Positions 33,474 to 46,173 of a stretch of 64,000 nucleotides of DNA are shown piece after piece (the stretch's first letter is position 1; each line of letters begins with the position of its first letter). The notes below the pieces were generated by a model. It was not told the origin of the DNA. It worked only from the letters and a program-made list of their open reading frames with translations, and ran no database searches. The DNA is from Laccaria trichodermophora (Eukaryota > Basidiomycota > Agaricomycetes > Agaricales > Hydnangiaceae). The position numbers were made by a program, and so were the translations under genes. The stretch covers positions 2,108,001 to 2,172,000 of the forward strand of contig JACTVC010000002.1 of NCBI GenBank assembly GCA_018417955.1, given 5' to 3'.

Positions 33474-36109
33474 TCATTGTATAAGTCGCAGTAAGCCATC
33501 CCGCCACCACGTAATTAATCGGTATACGAGTGGAGTCTCACTAAGTCCACTAGGTTCTTGAAGTAACGTTGAATGCCCTGAATCTGAAAAGGTGCCGGAA
33601 AACCCAGGTTCAACGCCGGAGTTTCCTGTGGGCAGCGTAGTCGCCTGCGCAATAGATAACGGTATCAAAGGGGGGGCAACAACCTCGCTGGAAGTTGAGA
33701 TGGTGACAGATGAATTGACCGCCGGGGTTTCAGCGATCAGCAGTCTTATTCGTTTTGGTTTTGAGTGACCACTAAATTCTGGAACATCCTGGTCAACTTC
33801 GTCGCGTCGCCTTTTTCCCGCAGTCCTATCATCAATGGTCTCAGTGCCACTGGGTAGACTGCGGGCCTCAGCGATGGAATAGTCGTCCGTCACTCCCGTG
33901 GAAGGAGCTTTCGAAGCCATCGGGTGATTCAATTTACGAAGTGCGCTAGGGTATTTAGCAGACGGCTTGTTGCGGTCACTTGAACGCCTAGGCAGTGAGG
34001 TATGATGACCTTGGCCCTTGGAAGTGGAAGCCTGCGACCGGTGATAGAGCTTCAATGGCTGGAAATTCTCATATGCAAAATCCTTAACTCTAATTTGCGG
34101 AAGTTTCGTGCTGGCATTGTCTGATGCGACGGAGCAGTCCAAAACCAACGGAGGTTTCCCATCGGTCAATGGTCCATTAATGCCTATGCATATCGTAAGA
34201 TAACTGTTGTCCTACGAAAAATATAAAAGTATTAGCTCACATGGTACATCTGACACGCTTGGTATTTGCAACCCAGCTGCCCTAGATGGAGAATGAACCG
34301 ATGTGCGAGGGCGCTTCGATGACGGAGAAGCGACCTCCGGGCCTCCAACTCTCTTGCGTTTTGACGAGACATGATAAGAAACTGCGCTGATTGGGACCAC
34401 CATTCCAGAAACCTCCCCTGGAGAAGACGGGGGCGACGGAGAAGGAATATGCGTTGGCGGTAAATGTCCAGTCTCCATTTGATACAGAACAGATAAAAAG
34501 TCATGCACCGCATTTTCGTAATCTTGGATGGATTGCCCAGGCATGATGTATCGCCTTGGGGCCTCTTCTAGAGCGTCTAGCCAACCAATGGGCTGTCGCA
34601 CGTCTACAGGCGGGTCCAATCCATCTGACTGGGGGTCATCTTCGTAGTTTGGAGAATAGGTTGGATCTCTTGTGACTTTGAATCTTTCTTTTCGATTCCG
34701 CTGGGCCCGTTTTACATACTGTGTGAATTTCTCTCTCTCTTTCTCTCTTGCACCCTGGTAATCAAGCTTGAATTTCAACTTTCTGAGTTCCAGTCTCAGA
34801 TCAGCTGCCGTCGTGGAGCCAAGATAAACTTGTGGATTAGGATCGAGTGCGCGAGCGGCATGGAATCCAACGATGGTGACCCGGGCGTCTCCTCCGATGA
34901 GGAAGTGAGAAAGGCCAATATTTCCATGGAAAACTCCTTGAGCATGAAGCTTTTCCAGCGCTTCAACGCAAGCTTTCTTGAGGACGTTGGGCATGTCCGA
35001 TGATGATTCGATCCAGAACGAGGGATGAGGAACTTCCATCGCCACATTGATGCGCCTTGTGCCCGTAAAAACGCCAATAATGTTGGGCACGACGATGCCC
35101 TGTAATGGTTTGAGTTGTTTCTTGTACAAGGCAAGCTGTATATATGGGGTAAATCGACAAAGATCTCCAAAAATTAAACCTTGACGTGCCTCTGATATGA
35201 AACCATCGCATCTCTTGTCGAGTGGCCATCTAAGAAACAAAATTCAACCGAGAAAGCGGGAAGTGTTTGAAAATGACTTACGACTTGGATAGATATTGGA
35301 TCTCCCGGCCAACAGCTCTACCTATTCTGAGGTCAATTTCGAAGTCGCGACCATCTTTAATAGTCTCAAGATCATTTTCTCACAATCACAAATATAGAGA
35401 CTGACTGTTCAATGATACTTTATCTTGACAATTACGAAGTGATAATCCATCTAACCATGCCCATGCACCGTTAGGTCTATATATCGGTTGCGCGAGACTT
35501 GAAGTAGATGACGGATCCGGAGCAACGTTTCTTGGTGCACTCGATACCCCAAGTCCCTGTAGAAGGTCGTTATTCGGGGTTCCTCGTTTCGTTTCGGAAG
35601 TTGGATCGATCTTTTTCGTAACAGAGGAGTTGCGATGAGATGCTGTCAAAACACGGAAGAATGCCGAGTATGACATCGGATGCGAAGGGGGGTGAGAAGA
35701 TGAAGAAGTATTGCCAAAAGATGCATGGTAGAGAGAGGCATGCAAGCCCAGAGAACATGATGCGGCCGACATAAGTGGTGGGCAGATGAATTGTGTTTGG
35801 AGGCGTTACGAGGACCGTTCTTAAGTTCCTATGATGCATTGTACTCGACCTTGTATCCAAAGCAAATACAAAGCTTTGATCCTCGAGCTTGAGCCCCCAT
35901 GGCCATGGCGACAAAAGAGTGAGGTCAAGTGCAGGCAGGTAAGGCCAATGTCCGAATCCGTCACAAGGGATTTCCGGTGCATAACGGCCCGGCTTTGTGA
36001 AAGAGGCTGCACAAAGGTATCTCAAACTAGTTGAATGGGTCAAGGGCGCGAGAAATTTGGGCGGCTTTTTTGTTGGCTTGTTGACATTCGAAAGAGGCCT
36101 GGCGGCCAA
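33474..36109 (-). CDS. Protein-kinase-like protein with degenerate catalytic motifs
   Basis: Several exons join into one chain. The kinase-like part includes DGRDFEIDLRIGRAVGREIQ, RCDGFISEARQGLIFGDL, the hinge-like RINVAMEVPHPSFWIESSS, then the catalytic-loop position QGVFHGNIGLSHFLIGGDAR and VTIVGFHAARAL. HRD is thus replaced by HGN and DFG by VGF, so it is probably a pseudokinase. A basic linker and a Ser/Pro-rich tail follow (33474-34169), joined by an intron ending near 34185. The N-terminus is uncertain: a frame starting at 36109 (MAARPLSNVN) may be exon 1, or translation may begin at 35772. The role is unknown. Confidence 0.55.
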
Positions 36110-36573
36110 GAACTTTACTACATGGATTTGTTGACCTATTGTTGAAATTTGCCAACTGAATCCGCGTCTGTGTGAGGATGAGGACGATACTTATAACCAA
36201 GGTGTACAAAAATATATATAGCCCCTAAGCACAGGATAAGGGCTCACAATTCACCCCACTGTTCAACGATTTCACAACAGTTTCATCGGTGTGGCCGTCA
36301 TGTACGTTGAATATTGAGTGCATAATATGTTGTGTGAGGAATGAGGTGGATATATTTATATCGTCTAATGGAGGGCAAGGGGAATGTAGCTGCGTCGGAG
36401 GTACGTCTATGGGTCAAACGGGGGAGAGGCAGAGCCAATTTCATTCAAATTTATAAGCCAGGTTCAAGGTGAATGAAAAATAGGCAGAAGAATGGCAACA
36501 CGATGCAGGATGGGGGTATCCATGAAGAAACGAGGACGAGAAAAAAAAAAAAGAGACCGTTTCAATTCAGAGC
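36110..36573. other. Intergenic, no gene seen
   Basis: This is the 3' flank of the next minus-strand gene and the likely promoter of the kinase-like gene. It includes an A-rich run near 36540-36552. No other feature is recognised. Confidence 0.4.
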
Positions 36574-38178
36574 TCAGGCAACGTTGAGATCCCGATAACT
36601 GATCGTGAAGTTATCATCAACAAAATTCCCTGCGTCGTCATCCTGCGCCTCATCCTCAGCGAAGAAAAACTTGGCTGGGTGCTTTGAAGTTCCAGTAGGC
36701 GCATCAATGGAACCGAAAAGGGTCGCCTGACGTTCTCTATCGCTTCCTGAAAGCTCAATTAACATCTCCCAGCGGCGACACCAATTGCTAGCCCACGATG
36801 ACCGTGCGTTTAACTGGGTAGGTTTCGATTCCGAGGGACGTGACCAAGCGTGATCTGCAGGAAAACCAAGCTCGGTTCGAAGACGCATTTTGTTGGCTGA
36901 GACAAAACCGAAGTAATGGCGGCCTTTTTTGTGGGGACTATTCACTGATTCGGGTTCCGCATCTTTGGCAATGATGTGCCGTCCCTGATACTCGACCAAA
37001 TCCCCTTCACTTCCACTTTCCACAAGAGTGGCGTCGGAATCGTCACTAGACACAATCGAGCTTGTGTCAAGTGATATTTCGCTCGCAGTTTCGTCGAAGA
37101 CATCATCATCAGATTCAACGGCTCCGTCGTCGGTAGGACCTGCACACAGCATATGAACGTCAATCATCCACAATGTCTTTCCGATGGTCCAGAGGGGCAG
37201 TGCTGCGAAGCAGCGGTCGATGTCAACGCAATCTGGATCGCGCAGTGCTGATATGTCTCCCCTACGAGGATGAATCGTGATTGGTGGTAACGCACATTGC
37301 TGCGAATTAGGCTGGGCTGGTGATCGACGTGGTGGGTACGAAGTAAGACCTATGCCATTTGGGATCTTACGAGGATTCCCATGGGCGGTGTCGTCACCAG
37401 CCTGAGCAGCAACTGCGTCTGGATCATGTTCGCGTATCGACCAAAACCATTTCAAGTACTGGAGTCTGTGGTTCGAGTGGCCATGATGGCGGTAATTATG
37501 ACGAGTTGGCTGATTGATCTTGGAGAAAGGTCTCATTGGAGTGGGTGAAAGAGGTGAGGGGAGGGAAGAATAACTGCGGCGAACGGGGGGAGGTGGTGGT
37601 GGGGGCGGACGCCGGCGTGCGGAAGTAGAATTAAAGGGGAATGATAGGCGTGACACAGATGGGGCCTTAGCCACATTCTGGGTTTTGAACGCAACGGAAG
37701 GTGCGGTCCGTGGTCTATCCTTGCAAGGGAAACGACTAGAATCGATCTCCTCAGGCCCGTACTCCGCCTGCTTTTCTTCTTTGCGCTGATGGTGCGGCTG
37801 AGGGTTCACGGCTGAGAAGGACGTCATTGGTGATACTTGTCCCCCAAATGAAGGGCAAGAGCAGGTGGTGATATCGATACTGTCAGCTGACGGGTCTGAG
37901 TCTTTTTCTCCTCTTTGCAAAAGCGAGGGCGTCCACTCGCCACCACAGGTGCCAGCCAAGGGTGAGCAGGAAGGAGGTCCTGTTAAAGTAACTGTGTTAA
38001 ATCCTAGGCGACTGGTGGGCCGCGTAGGTAGATTAAGTGGGGGTATTTGGTAAATTTCGTCGTCCTTCATGACCTGGCGGAAGCTCTGGTGATGATCTAC
38101 AATGTCTGATTCCTGTTCGGCATTAACATGTGGGTTGCAAGGAGCAGAATGAAACAAGTTGATCTCAGGAGAAGGCAT
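36574..38178 (-). CDS. Uncharacterised Pro/Ser-rich protein
   Basis: Single exon, 534 aa, family not recognised. The first half is disordered-looking with a run of eight prolines near residue 195, followed by a His-rich stretch (RHNYRHHGHSNHRLQYLKWF). A better ordered block, ALPLWTIGKTLWMIDVHMLC, comes next, then a long acidic region (ESDDDVFDETASEISLDTSS). A final part with conserved-looking aromatic and charged residues follows: KGRHYFGFVSANKMRLRTEL and SSWASNWCRRWEMLIELSG. No membrane helix is seen. Composition suggests a regulatory or scaffold protein. Confidence 0.6.
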   Translation of the reverse strand: MPSPEINLFHSAPCNPHVNAEQESDIVDHHQSFRQVMKDDEIYQIPPLNLPTRPTSRLGFNTVTLTGPPSCSPLAGTCGGEWTPSLLQRGEKDSDPSADSIDITTCSCPSFGGQVSPMTSFSAVNPQPHHQRKEEKQAEYGPEEIDSSRFPCKDRPRTAPSVAFKTQNVAKAPSVSRLSFPFNSTSARRRPPPPPPPPVRRSYSSLPSPLSPTPMRPFSKINQPTRHNYRHHGHSNHRLQYLKWFWSIREHDPDAVAAQAGDDTAHGNPRKIPNGIGLTSYPPRRSPAQPNSQQCALPPITIHPRRGDISALRDPDCVDIDRCFAALPLWTIGKTLWMIDVHMLCAGPTDDGAVESDDDVFDETASEISLDTSSIVSSDDSDATLVESGSEGDLVEYQGRHIIAKDAEPESVNSPHKKGRHYFGFVSANKMRLRTELGFPADHAWSRPSESKPTQLNARSSWASNWCRRWEMLIELSGSDRERQATLFGSIDAPTGTSKHPAKFFFAEDEAQDDDAGNFVDDNFTISYRDLNVA

Positions 38179-39820
38179 AGCGCGGCCAGGGATGAGAGAA
38201 CGAGAAAGGTTATGAGCGGGATGCAGAACCGCAGTTCATGTCCTATGAGACTGGCTGAAGTCAGAATGAGGTGAGGATGCACCAGGGAAACGCGACATAC
38301 AAGATATTGGATGGTACACTATAATAATTGATAAATTGGCCTTTAAAAATGTGGGATTGGGCGACTTGGTGGTCGATGTCGACACAGACGAAGTCTGTGC
38401 CACGGACTGTGGAGGTGCGAGCAGAGGTCAAGTGCAAATGAGGGTGCACTGCTTGAACTTGTGGATTACGTAATACCATCACCGCTTCTGCTCCAACAAG
38501 CAACAGCCCTAAGTAAGAATCATATCGATGATCGTGTGAGGAGGTCAATTACTGGTAGAGGACTGGGAGCGGGACTCAACCAAAAAGATCAGAGCGGTTC
38601 TAAGTGAGGAATGACCAATTTAAATACCTGCGATTTGGGATTACATATTTACAAATCAAATACTTGAGTAACTCAAACGGATCACTCGTCAAGAAGTCGA
38701 ATGATCCTGCCTGGGGGCTCGTCTTTGTCGAACAAAAGCAAAGGCGCAGACATTTAAACATCCCTGATGCCAGACCAACATAACCACTTTTCGGAGACTT
38801 CCAAATGAACAGAATGGTATCCCAGTAATTTAGCAGTATAGTCGGGGGTAATGAGCACAAGACATGAACCGAGAAGTGGTAATGGCGCGACATAGATGGA
38901 TGCTACGAAACACAGAAGACCTTAGAAGCAACCCCAATCTTGAGAGAAAAATGATCCCAACAGCTGTTGACACTTGGCTCATCATGCATCAAGCACCAGC
39001 GATACGGAGTTGGTCCCAAGACGAAAAAGGAAAATCCGATGGAAAGATCGACGGAGAGGAAAACAAACAAATGTGTCGCTTCGAATCTTCATCGGGACAG
39101 AAGGCAAGATCAAATCAGAGTGAGAAACACAACCACAATCGTGTGGAAAGAGAAACACGGGTTCGAGAATGCACAACAAGTGAAGAGCAGCGGACCATGT
39201 GAGGAAACTATAAGAGGCTTCTCAAGGGCTAGGAGCACTTGGGAGTCAATTGGGAGTGGCAAGAAATACAGGATGTTCGCCAACGTCCAGCGCTCGATAA
39301 GAAACGGTATCACGGCCATAACTAATTCGCCGAATTTGAAGGTTTTCAGCACACCGTCGGTAGCCCCCGTTTGATTGGGAAGAGAAGAAAATGGAGACGG
39401 AAACCGAGAGCGATGCAGTGCACGTTCCGGCAATGGGACATACCCCATTAGAAAGGCGAAGTATACCGAGGCATGCTGCACAACTTGTCATACCGAGTGG
39501 AGCTTGCCATGCTTCATGTATGTAAGAGGCTCTCGATGGGAAGCGGTGGTCTCGCCAACTAGAAAGCTGGTCTAGAGTTATGATCTCTTTATTTCCCGAT
39601 TATGCACTTCCGTGTATTTTCTGTTCCAGCCTGACGACTTTGTTCTGGCGGGACCGACAGCGAATCAGCCCATCCAAGTGCATAATCGAAACCTTAGTTG
39701 GGCTCAGTGAGTGTAAGGGTGGGATGGCGGAGCTGAAGAAAGGACGTCGAGTGTTTCCGGGTCAGCTTATCGCAGTATTTGCTGTTGTTGAATCCAGCTA
39801 TACTTTACACGCTACATACT
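38179..39820. other. 1.6-kb stretch without a confident gene
   Basis: Several ORFs of 90-135 codons occur on both strands (for example minus 39110-39481, hydrophobic, and plus 38967-39374, basic), but they overlap each other as mirror frames and none matches a known family. The left part is probably 5' UTR and promoter of the gene ending at 38178. The right part contains the promoter of TVP23. A non-coding RNA or a decayed gene cannot be excluded. Confidence 0.4.
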
Positions 39821-41048
39821 ATGAGCGTCGCCCAACCTCTCCTGGACACCATTGAACCCGACGAGCCCTTAGAGTCCTCCATCAACGCGAAACGCCCCGC
39901 AACCGCGCCAGTTGTTCTGACACCAACCAATGCCACCCAGAATGATCCAGAATCAGGTCAGTCCCCGTTAACCGTATAAACTACCTGACCACCAACGCGT
40001 CCCAGGCATTGTGGGGATATTTAGACAGGTACATCCTCACTTGAACGACATTCCACAACTTCATCGCGTTTATACTAGTCGGCCCATCCCACGGCTCTCT
40101 TCTTCTTATACCTGTTCCGCATAGCAGCTATAGCCGTTTATATTCTATGTGGATGGTTCACAGACAACTATGTTCTTTCGGTACGCATCCACCGTCAAGC
40201 CCGCACAACAAATTAAATTAATTCGTGTTAGACCGTCGCTGTGGTAGTTCTCTTAGCTATGGACTTTTGGAATTGCCGAGTGAGTATGCAACACACGAGC
40301 ACCTTTCCCGCCCGTTCCTCAGTCTCCCCAACAGAACGTTTCAGGACGAACACTGGTTGGGCTTCGTTTCTGGAATCAAGTGTGTCCCCCTCGCGATTAC
40401 CCCACTCAATTTCCCGATTGTTTTGTCTAGGTCGACGAAGATGGCGAGAGTTATTGGGTATTTGAAAGTCGAGACGTGAGTTTCCCCAGTGGTGTGTATC
40501 ATCGCGTATTGACTCGACGCTTTTTCAGCCTTCGCGTCCAGCCAATCCCATTGATTCCAAGTACGTCCTTTTCGGCTCTTTACTTTCAGTCATCCAACTC
40601 TTTCGTCCATAGGATGTTTTGGGTATGAATGACACTTCTTCAGCGCCTGCTCTCGTCCAACGTGTCTTGACTTTAGATAGCACTTTACGTGTTTCCTCTC
40701 CTTTGGTCGGTGCTACTCATCGTCTCTCTTCTGAAACTGGGGTTTGCGTGAGTAGGTGTCCATCTACCCTTTAATTCACCATTGATCAGTGTCACTAGAT
40801 TTATCCCCATCGTCGTCCTTGCGCTTGTGTTCAATATTACCAACGTTATTGGTTTCACATATGCGTAGGCCCATCTTTTTTTATTTCTGTACTCAACAGG
40901 TAAATGTACCCTCTACAGTGACCGAGACGCCAAGCAAAAATGGGCTACGAGCGTTGCTGGATCTGCATGGGGGATGGGACTGGGTGGAATTGGTGGGCAA
41001 ATTCTGACTGGTGCAGTCAAGAAAGGAGTAGGAAGAGTATTCGGTTAG
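39821..41048 (+). CDS. TVP23: Golgi membrane protein Tvp23
   Basis: Tvp23/FAM18 is a conserved four-helix Golgi vesicle membrane protein. The gene has about eleven small exons. In order they give [107 protein letters not shown], then two hydrophobic exons including [19 protein letters not shown] and [12 protein letters not shown]. The end is [20 protein letters not shown] and KKGVGRVFG. The phrase [15 protein letters not shown] followed by PIDSKMFW is diagnostic of the family. The intron density is extreme, with more intron than exon in the middle third. It is convergent with the phosphatase gene. Confidence 0.93.
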
Positions 41049-41311
41049 AGGGTATCGTTTTGATGATCCATAGCATTCAATACATAAGCGGAATACAAAC
41101 GCGAAGCAAGTACAACAGAAGATGAAAGGATGCCAGTCCAAAAGTTCGAAAACAGAGATGGAATATATAACCTGTGCATGATAAAATGAGAAAGTAATGC
41201 GTAGGTGATGGGTCCATGAAAGATGCATTGGTAAAACCGAAACAAAACCTCAAGGCATCAAAGTTTTCAAACATGTTTTCAAAATGGGCATATAATCATA
41301 ACGGGGTTCTC

Positions 41312-43294
41312 CTATGGAAGGCCGACATAGCCACGTGCATCGACTTTTGAAAATCCAACGGTCGGTGCAGGTGATGCGCCCAAGCCAATGAAAGACCGCG
41401 TCCGACCGTGTGAGCGAAAGGTTGAGACGCGAGGGGTAGCCAGACTGGGAAATGGCACGGGACTGCTCACGTTGGAAGTCAAAGTCATGGTGGAGGGTGT
41501 CCGTGTTGTCAGTGTAGGTGAAGGAGGGAAGACAAAGAGGGTTTGAGAGGGAGTAGGTGCAATGGATGGCTCGATGACGGCAGATGCTCTTCGTAAAACA
41601 CTATTGCGAAGATGCAAAGGGGGTGGGGCCAACTTGCGTGATTCAGCACGTTGGCGAACGGCAGGTTTTAAGGGAGGCGGGGGTTGCTCAGGTCCGACAA
41701 CGAGGGTGATGGGTGATGATGGAACAGGAGGAAGGACGCCGATTGGGGGCGGCCTGCGTTTCAAACGTCGAGGAGGCAGATCGAACGATGTTTGCACGGC
41801 AGTAGCTGGTGGAGGAAGATGAAACGAGTTTCTCCAAACAGGAGCGGAAGGAGGCTGTGCGCAGGCCGCGACAGGCAGAACGTCGATGGTTTGCTCGATT
41901 TCGTCGTCCGGAGAGTTGAATAAGGACGAATCCTCTAGTCCAGAGCTTCGCCGCGAACGAGCCTCTTCGTCGTCGAATCCACCACCAATGCCCAAAAGTT
42001 CCCGTTCCTCGTCTTCCTCTACAAGGTCTTCGCTGATGATGCTGCCGTTTGTTTTGCTGCTGGCGATGGATCCTGTGCGTTTTCTAGAGCCATAGCGGGT
42101 TCTCCATACGACACCCATACCGACGCCAGAGCCAGTTGACGTTATCGAAGAGGCAGAGGCTTTGCGGGCGATAATGCGATCCTCCATTGCCTTGTCGAGT
42201 GCACGAGCTTCTTGCATGACGAGCGTACCGTGCTCTTCACCCTCTGGAGACGGCTCATCCAACATGCGGCGACGGCGACCCCACTCCTCCTCCTCCTCGT
42301 CGGCGGAGGAAGACGGTTCCGAGTTTTGGGGCGAAACACCCTTCAACTTTTTCTCGTATGCCGAAAGTTGATATATGAGGCTGTAGAAAGGTTATTATAA
42401 ACAGGGGGGAAGAGCACAACGAAATGCACATACTGCATGTTGGGACCCACACATGGGCTTTTTTCCTTGACAAAAGCGTATGCTTCCTGCGTACCCTTCA
42501 AAGCCCAGACCTCCGGCGGAACGGAGGGAGAGTGTTCTGCGGCTGCGCGCATGACCAGAGCAATAACCAAGGTAGCCGACCGCGAGATGCCACATTGACA
42601 GCTTTTGAGGGGGTAAGATTGTGCGAAACGAAAAAGGAAAAGTGACTGACTGGATGAGGATGGCTTCGGAGCGTTGGAGGGCAGCGTCTGTGAATTGCAT
42701 GGCTTCTTGAAAGCCATTCTCGACAAGGTCCTGCTGGCCATGAGACCATTGTAGCTTCAAGTAATGCATGGCAGGTCTGCCTGATGCAATATGTGGGGGA
42801 TAGTATGTAGGATCTTGATCATGCGAATTCCTAAAGTTGGGCGTGGAAGATACGGTACGGAGAGATTTTGTTGCAGCATCAAAAGGGGATGCCACTTCCT
42901 TTGCGACGTTGAGAACAGATTTGATTCCCCTTTCGATGAGACCGTTCCAATCACGAGCATTTTCTTCGGAGCCAAGCCAAATTCCAGGGATGATCTGAAT
43001 AGGGCCGTCTGCATAAGGGATACTGGGAGAAGAGTTCAGGTCTTCATCTTTGCGGTGTAGAAGGGAGGATGTAATGGGAGGAAGGGAAACAACGGATGGG
43101 CGACGAGGTCGAGCGAGGGGATTGTTCGAAAGAGGAAGTGTGGGAGGATCATTGTTTGTTGGGAGAGTGATGGAGAGTTTTTTCATGTTGCGAGAAGACT
43201 TTGTTGAGGGCAAGTGTGCAGAAAGTGGAAACCGGTCTTTAGTTGATATAAAGGGATGTTGAGCGAGAGGCATCGTGGATGTCATATCAGGCAA
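41312..43294 (-). CDS. Dual-specificity protein phosphatase (MAPK phosphatase type)
   Basis: The N-terminal part, after a basic Ser/Pro-rich leader, holds a DSP domain: IQIIPGIWLGSEENARDW, then the general-acid region before HYLKLQWSHGQQDLV, and the active site HCQCGISRSATLVIALVM. The His codon of the active site is created by splicing across the intron at about 42615-42660. This fits HC-X5-R with the usual following Ser. The C-terminal half is a long acidic and Pro-rich tail starting at SADEEEEEWGRRRR. Family members such as Msg5 and Pmp1 dephosphorylate MAP kinases; this assignment is by analogy. Three Met codons near the start (43294, 43285, 43273) are all possible. Confidence 0.88.
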
Positions 43295-43670
43295 CTGCGG
43301 TTACTTGCGTTGGCAGCGTGGCAGTCAGCGAGGCAAATGAAACTATAATCACAGAGGATTGCCAACACGTCCAGCGTGGAGAATTAAAGAGAGAGAAAAG
43401 AAAATGAAAGAGAAATCAAGTCTTTCATCAGAAACATCGCGAGAGAGACGACAGCCGACTTTGTTTGTCAATGTTTTATCCCCAACCAACCCAGAGTAAG
43501 ACCATATTTCAAAAATGCCTAATAAACCCCAGGTTGTGTTCTTACTCTCCTTCCTCGTCGTTTTCTCTTCCCTCCTCCTTCTCTCTCATCTTATAAAAAC
43601 AAAGCTCAACGAAGCTGGTTTTCATATATCACATCTTATTCTTATAGGTCTTCCACCCGTCACAGAACCA

Positions 43671-44850
43671 ATGTCAGGTCGCGTAGAGGTCGAGAATATC
43701 CCCGGTCAGGTCGCCAACTTGCTCAAAAACGTCACCGCTGGTGATTTGCTCAACGTCGCTTCCTCTCCTGCCTTTCTTGTCGCTGCTGCAGCAATTGTCG
43801 TTGCCGCCGCTTTCTACTCCAAGGTCTTCAACTCTTCTCGCCCAAAGCCTCTTGATCCAAGCGTCTGGAAAGATTTTCCTCTTCAGACAAAAAAACAGGT
43901 GTCCCCAAACACTGCCATGTTCGTTTCGTATAATCTCCGTTGCTTCCCTTTCTGACCTCTCAATTAGCTATACATTCAAGTTGCCCCACGCTGAAGACGT
44001 CCTCGGTCTTCCTATCGGCCAGCACATTTCCGTCTCTGCAGATATCAACGGCAAAAATATCGTTCGCAGCTACACTCCCATAAGCCGACAAAACGCACGA
44101 GGTCGTTTCGAACTCATCATCAAGGTATTCATCTTCAATATCATTCACGCTTCATAATCTTATTGTTATTATGAAAGACCTACGAAAAGGGCAACATTTC
44201 ACGTCATGTCGCATCCCTCAAGATTGGTGACACACTTCGCGTCAAAGGTCCCAAAGGCAACTTCAAGTACACCCCCGGTCTGACTGCTCACCTTGGCATG
44301 ATTGCTGGTGGTACTGGCTTAGCTCCCATGATCCAGATCGTCCGTGCTATCCTCCAAAACCCTCCCGACCGCACCAACATTACCCTCATCTACGCCAACG
44401 TCAACGAGGAGGATATCCTCCTGAGAGCTGAACTCGATGCCCTAGCCATGGGCTACGAATCTAGATTCAATCTCTTCTACGTCCTCAACAACCCCCCATC
44501 AGGGTGGACAGGCGGCGTTGGTTTCGTCACAAAGGAACACATCAAAGATCTCCTCCCCAACCCCAATGAGTCTAACAGCAAGATTCTGATCTGCGGTTCG
44601 TGTTCTATTTCCCCAAAAGTTAAACTAAATCTCATCTCATTTCCAGGTCCACCCCCAATGGTAACTGCAATGAAGTGTGTACAACCTTTTCCTCGATCGT
44701 GCCCTGTCTAACATTGTTAATAGGAAAAACCTCGAGGAGATCAAATACCCCGTGCCCAATACCATCAGCAAACTTGACGACAAGGTACTTTTTGACCCTG
44801 GGGACACACCAACTCGAAACTGACACGATCCCTAGGTCTTTGTGTTCTAG
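43671..44850 (+). CDS. CBR1: NADH-cytochrome b5 reductase
   Basis: This FAD enzyme passes electrons from NADH to cytochrome b5 for sterol and fatty acid desaturation at the ER or outer mitochondrial membrane. A hydrophobic N-terminal anchor ([20 protein letters not shown]) precedes the FAD domain, with RSYTPIS for flavin binding and [14 protein letters not shown]. The NADH domain has [30 protein letters not shown] and, after splicing, [11 protein letters not shown]; the C-terminal Phe is part of VFVF. Four or five introns are placed. The start [13 protein letters not shown] at 43671 fits family proteins better than the upstream Met at 43515, which is probably 5' leader. Confidence 0.93.
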
Positions 44851-44932
44851 ATAGAGTGTTGACTTATACATTAAACCTTACCTACGATGAAGCACATTTC
44901 TGACATGTCATACAATGCTAGAGGATAGACCG

Positions 44933-45949
44933 TCAATAATCATTCGATTGTGCTTTCATCTCCTCCAGCATCTCCAACCGCAACTCATTCAAGCTAAATC
45001 ATGTTGATATGTTTCACGTCAAAGATGAACGGCAACGAACCACTCACCATTTTTCAATCTCATGTGCCGCGCTCATGCTGACCTCAAATTCCTCCTCCGT
45101 AAGCTCCGCGGCTGAATTCCTTGCCAATTGGATGGCAGAGTCGTAATAATGCAACAGCGTCATCCCATCTTCGTCCTTTTTCAGCAAGGGCAGGAGAAAC
45201 CGGAAATGATGTAGCATTCGCGCGTGTGGTTTCAGCTTTGGATGCAGGGGTATAACCAGGTGCGCTAAAACATCTAAACACATGAAATGAATAAGAAAAG
45301 GGAGGGGATCGTATGTTTTGAACTTGCCAATGTGTGATATTGTATCAAGGAGAGCACGTCGGAACTTCATTCCGCTATACTTGGTTCCTGATCAGAAACC
45401 ACGTTAATATCATACCGGAAAAAACGGTGTAAGGCAATATTATACCTGGCCGGCCCCATCCCTCGTGAACGACGTCCGTGGGTAGTGACTCATACGACAC
45501 CAAACACGCTCGGATGTACTCTTGCGCGATGTATCTGTGAACGGACTATCCCCACCGTGTTAATCCGACATTGACGGAAGAGGACCAGGGTGCTTTCTTA
45601 CCTTGGGAAGGTCATCACGGGAGATGGTGCGGTACGCCTTTGAGATTCGCTGAAGCTTCAAGCGAACCGCGACCCGTCGCTTGATGCAGAATGATAAGGA
45701 CGCTACGAGCTTGGCACACATTCGGTCAAAGTGTCAAACGCTAGTCCTCCAGCCACGACGTACCACGATGATGTACGATGCTCCAATGTAGAGCGCGTTG
45801 GCGTTATCGACCCATGACCTGCTGGGTGACGTTCGAATAGCTTGTGAGATGAGGGCAGCGCAAGAGAGGCCTATCGCCACTATCAAGATGAGCACAAATA
45901 GGGCATAGGTGAGTTCAGAGGCAGTTCTCAACAATCTCGTTGAGATCAT
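44933..45949 (-). CDS. DLT1: Dlt1-like membrane protein (defect at low temperature)
   Basis: Dlt1 is a fungal membrane protein needed for growth in the cold; its biochemical role is unknown. The start MISTRLLRTASELTYALFVL leads into a membrane helix, and a second helix lies at ANALYIGASYIIV. Conserved cytosolic blocks follow: LQRISKAYRTISRDDLPKSV, YIRACLVSYESLPTDVVHEG and WGRPGTKYSGMKFRRALLDT. The tail reads SLNELRLEMLEEMKAQSNDY. About five exons are needed. The first intron acceptor is the AG of CCAAG, giving VLVASLSFCIKRR. The gene is convergent with CBR1, with only 82 bp between stop codons. Confidence 0.85.
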
Positions 45950-46173
45950 GAGAGTTGGAACGTCATGAATAAACTTATGTGTGATGCCAAACTTGAAAAG
46001 GCCAAGAAAGGCAAACTGGGCAAAAAAGACATTGGGTATACATGAACTACGTTCGAAAAAACAACAACTTGTGGTAAATGGTATACTATCCAAAGCGGGG
46101 TACAGCGTAAAAAAAAAAAGAGGTATCCCTGATACCATCAACGAATGATTCAAATCGCCTGCTATGTTCTACG

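Noticed and set aside
38600..39575. Overlapping ORFs of 80-135 codons, including a hydrophobic one at 39110-39481 on the minus strand
   Set aside because: They mirror each other on opposite strands, show no family motif and cannot be extended by splicing into a convincing protein.
43515..43670. Upstream in-frame extension of CBR1 with a hydrophobic leader
   Set aside because: The normal CBR1 membrane anchor lies after the Met at 43671, so the extension would add a second unneeded anchor.
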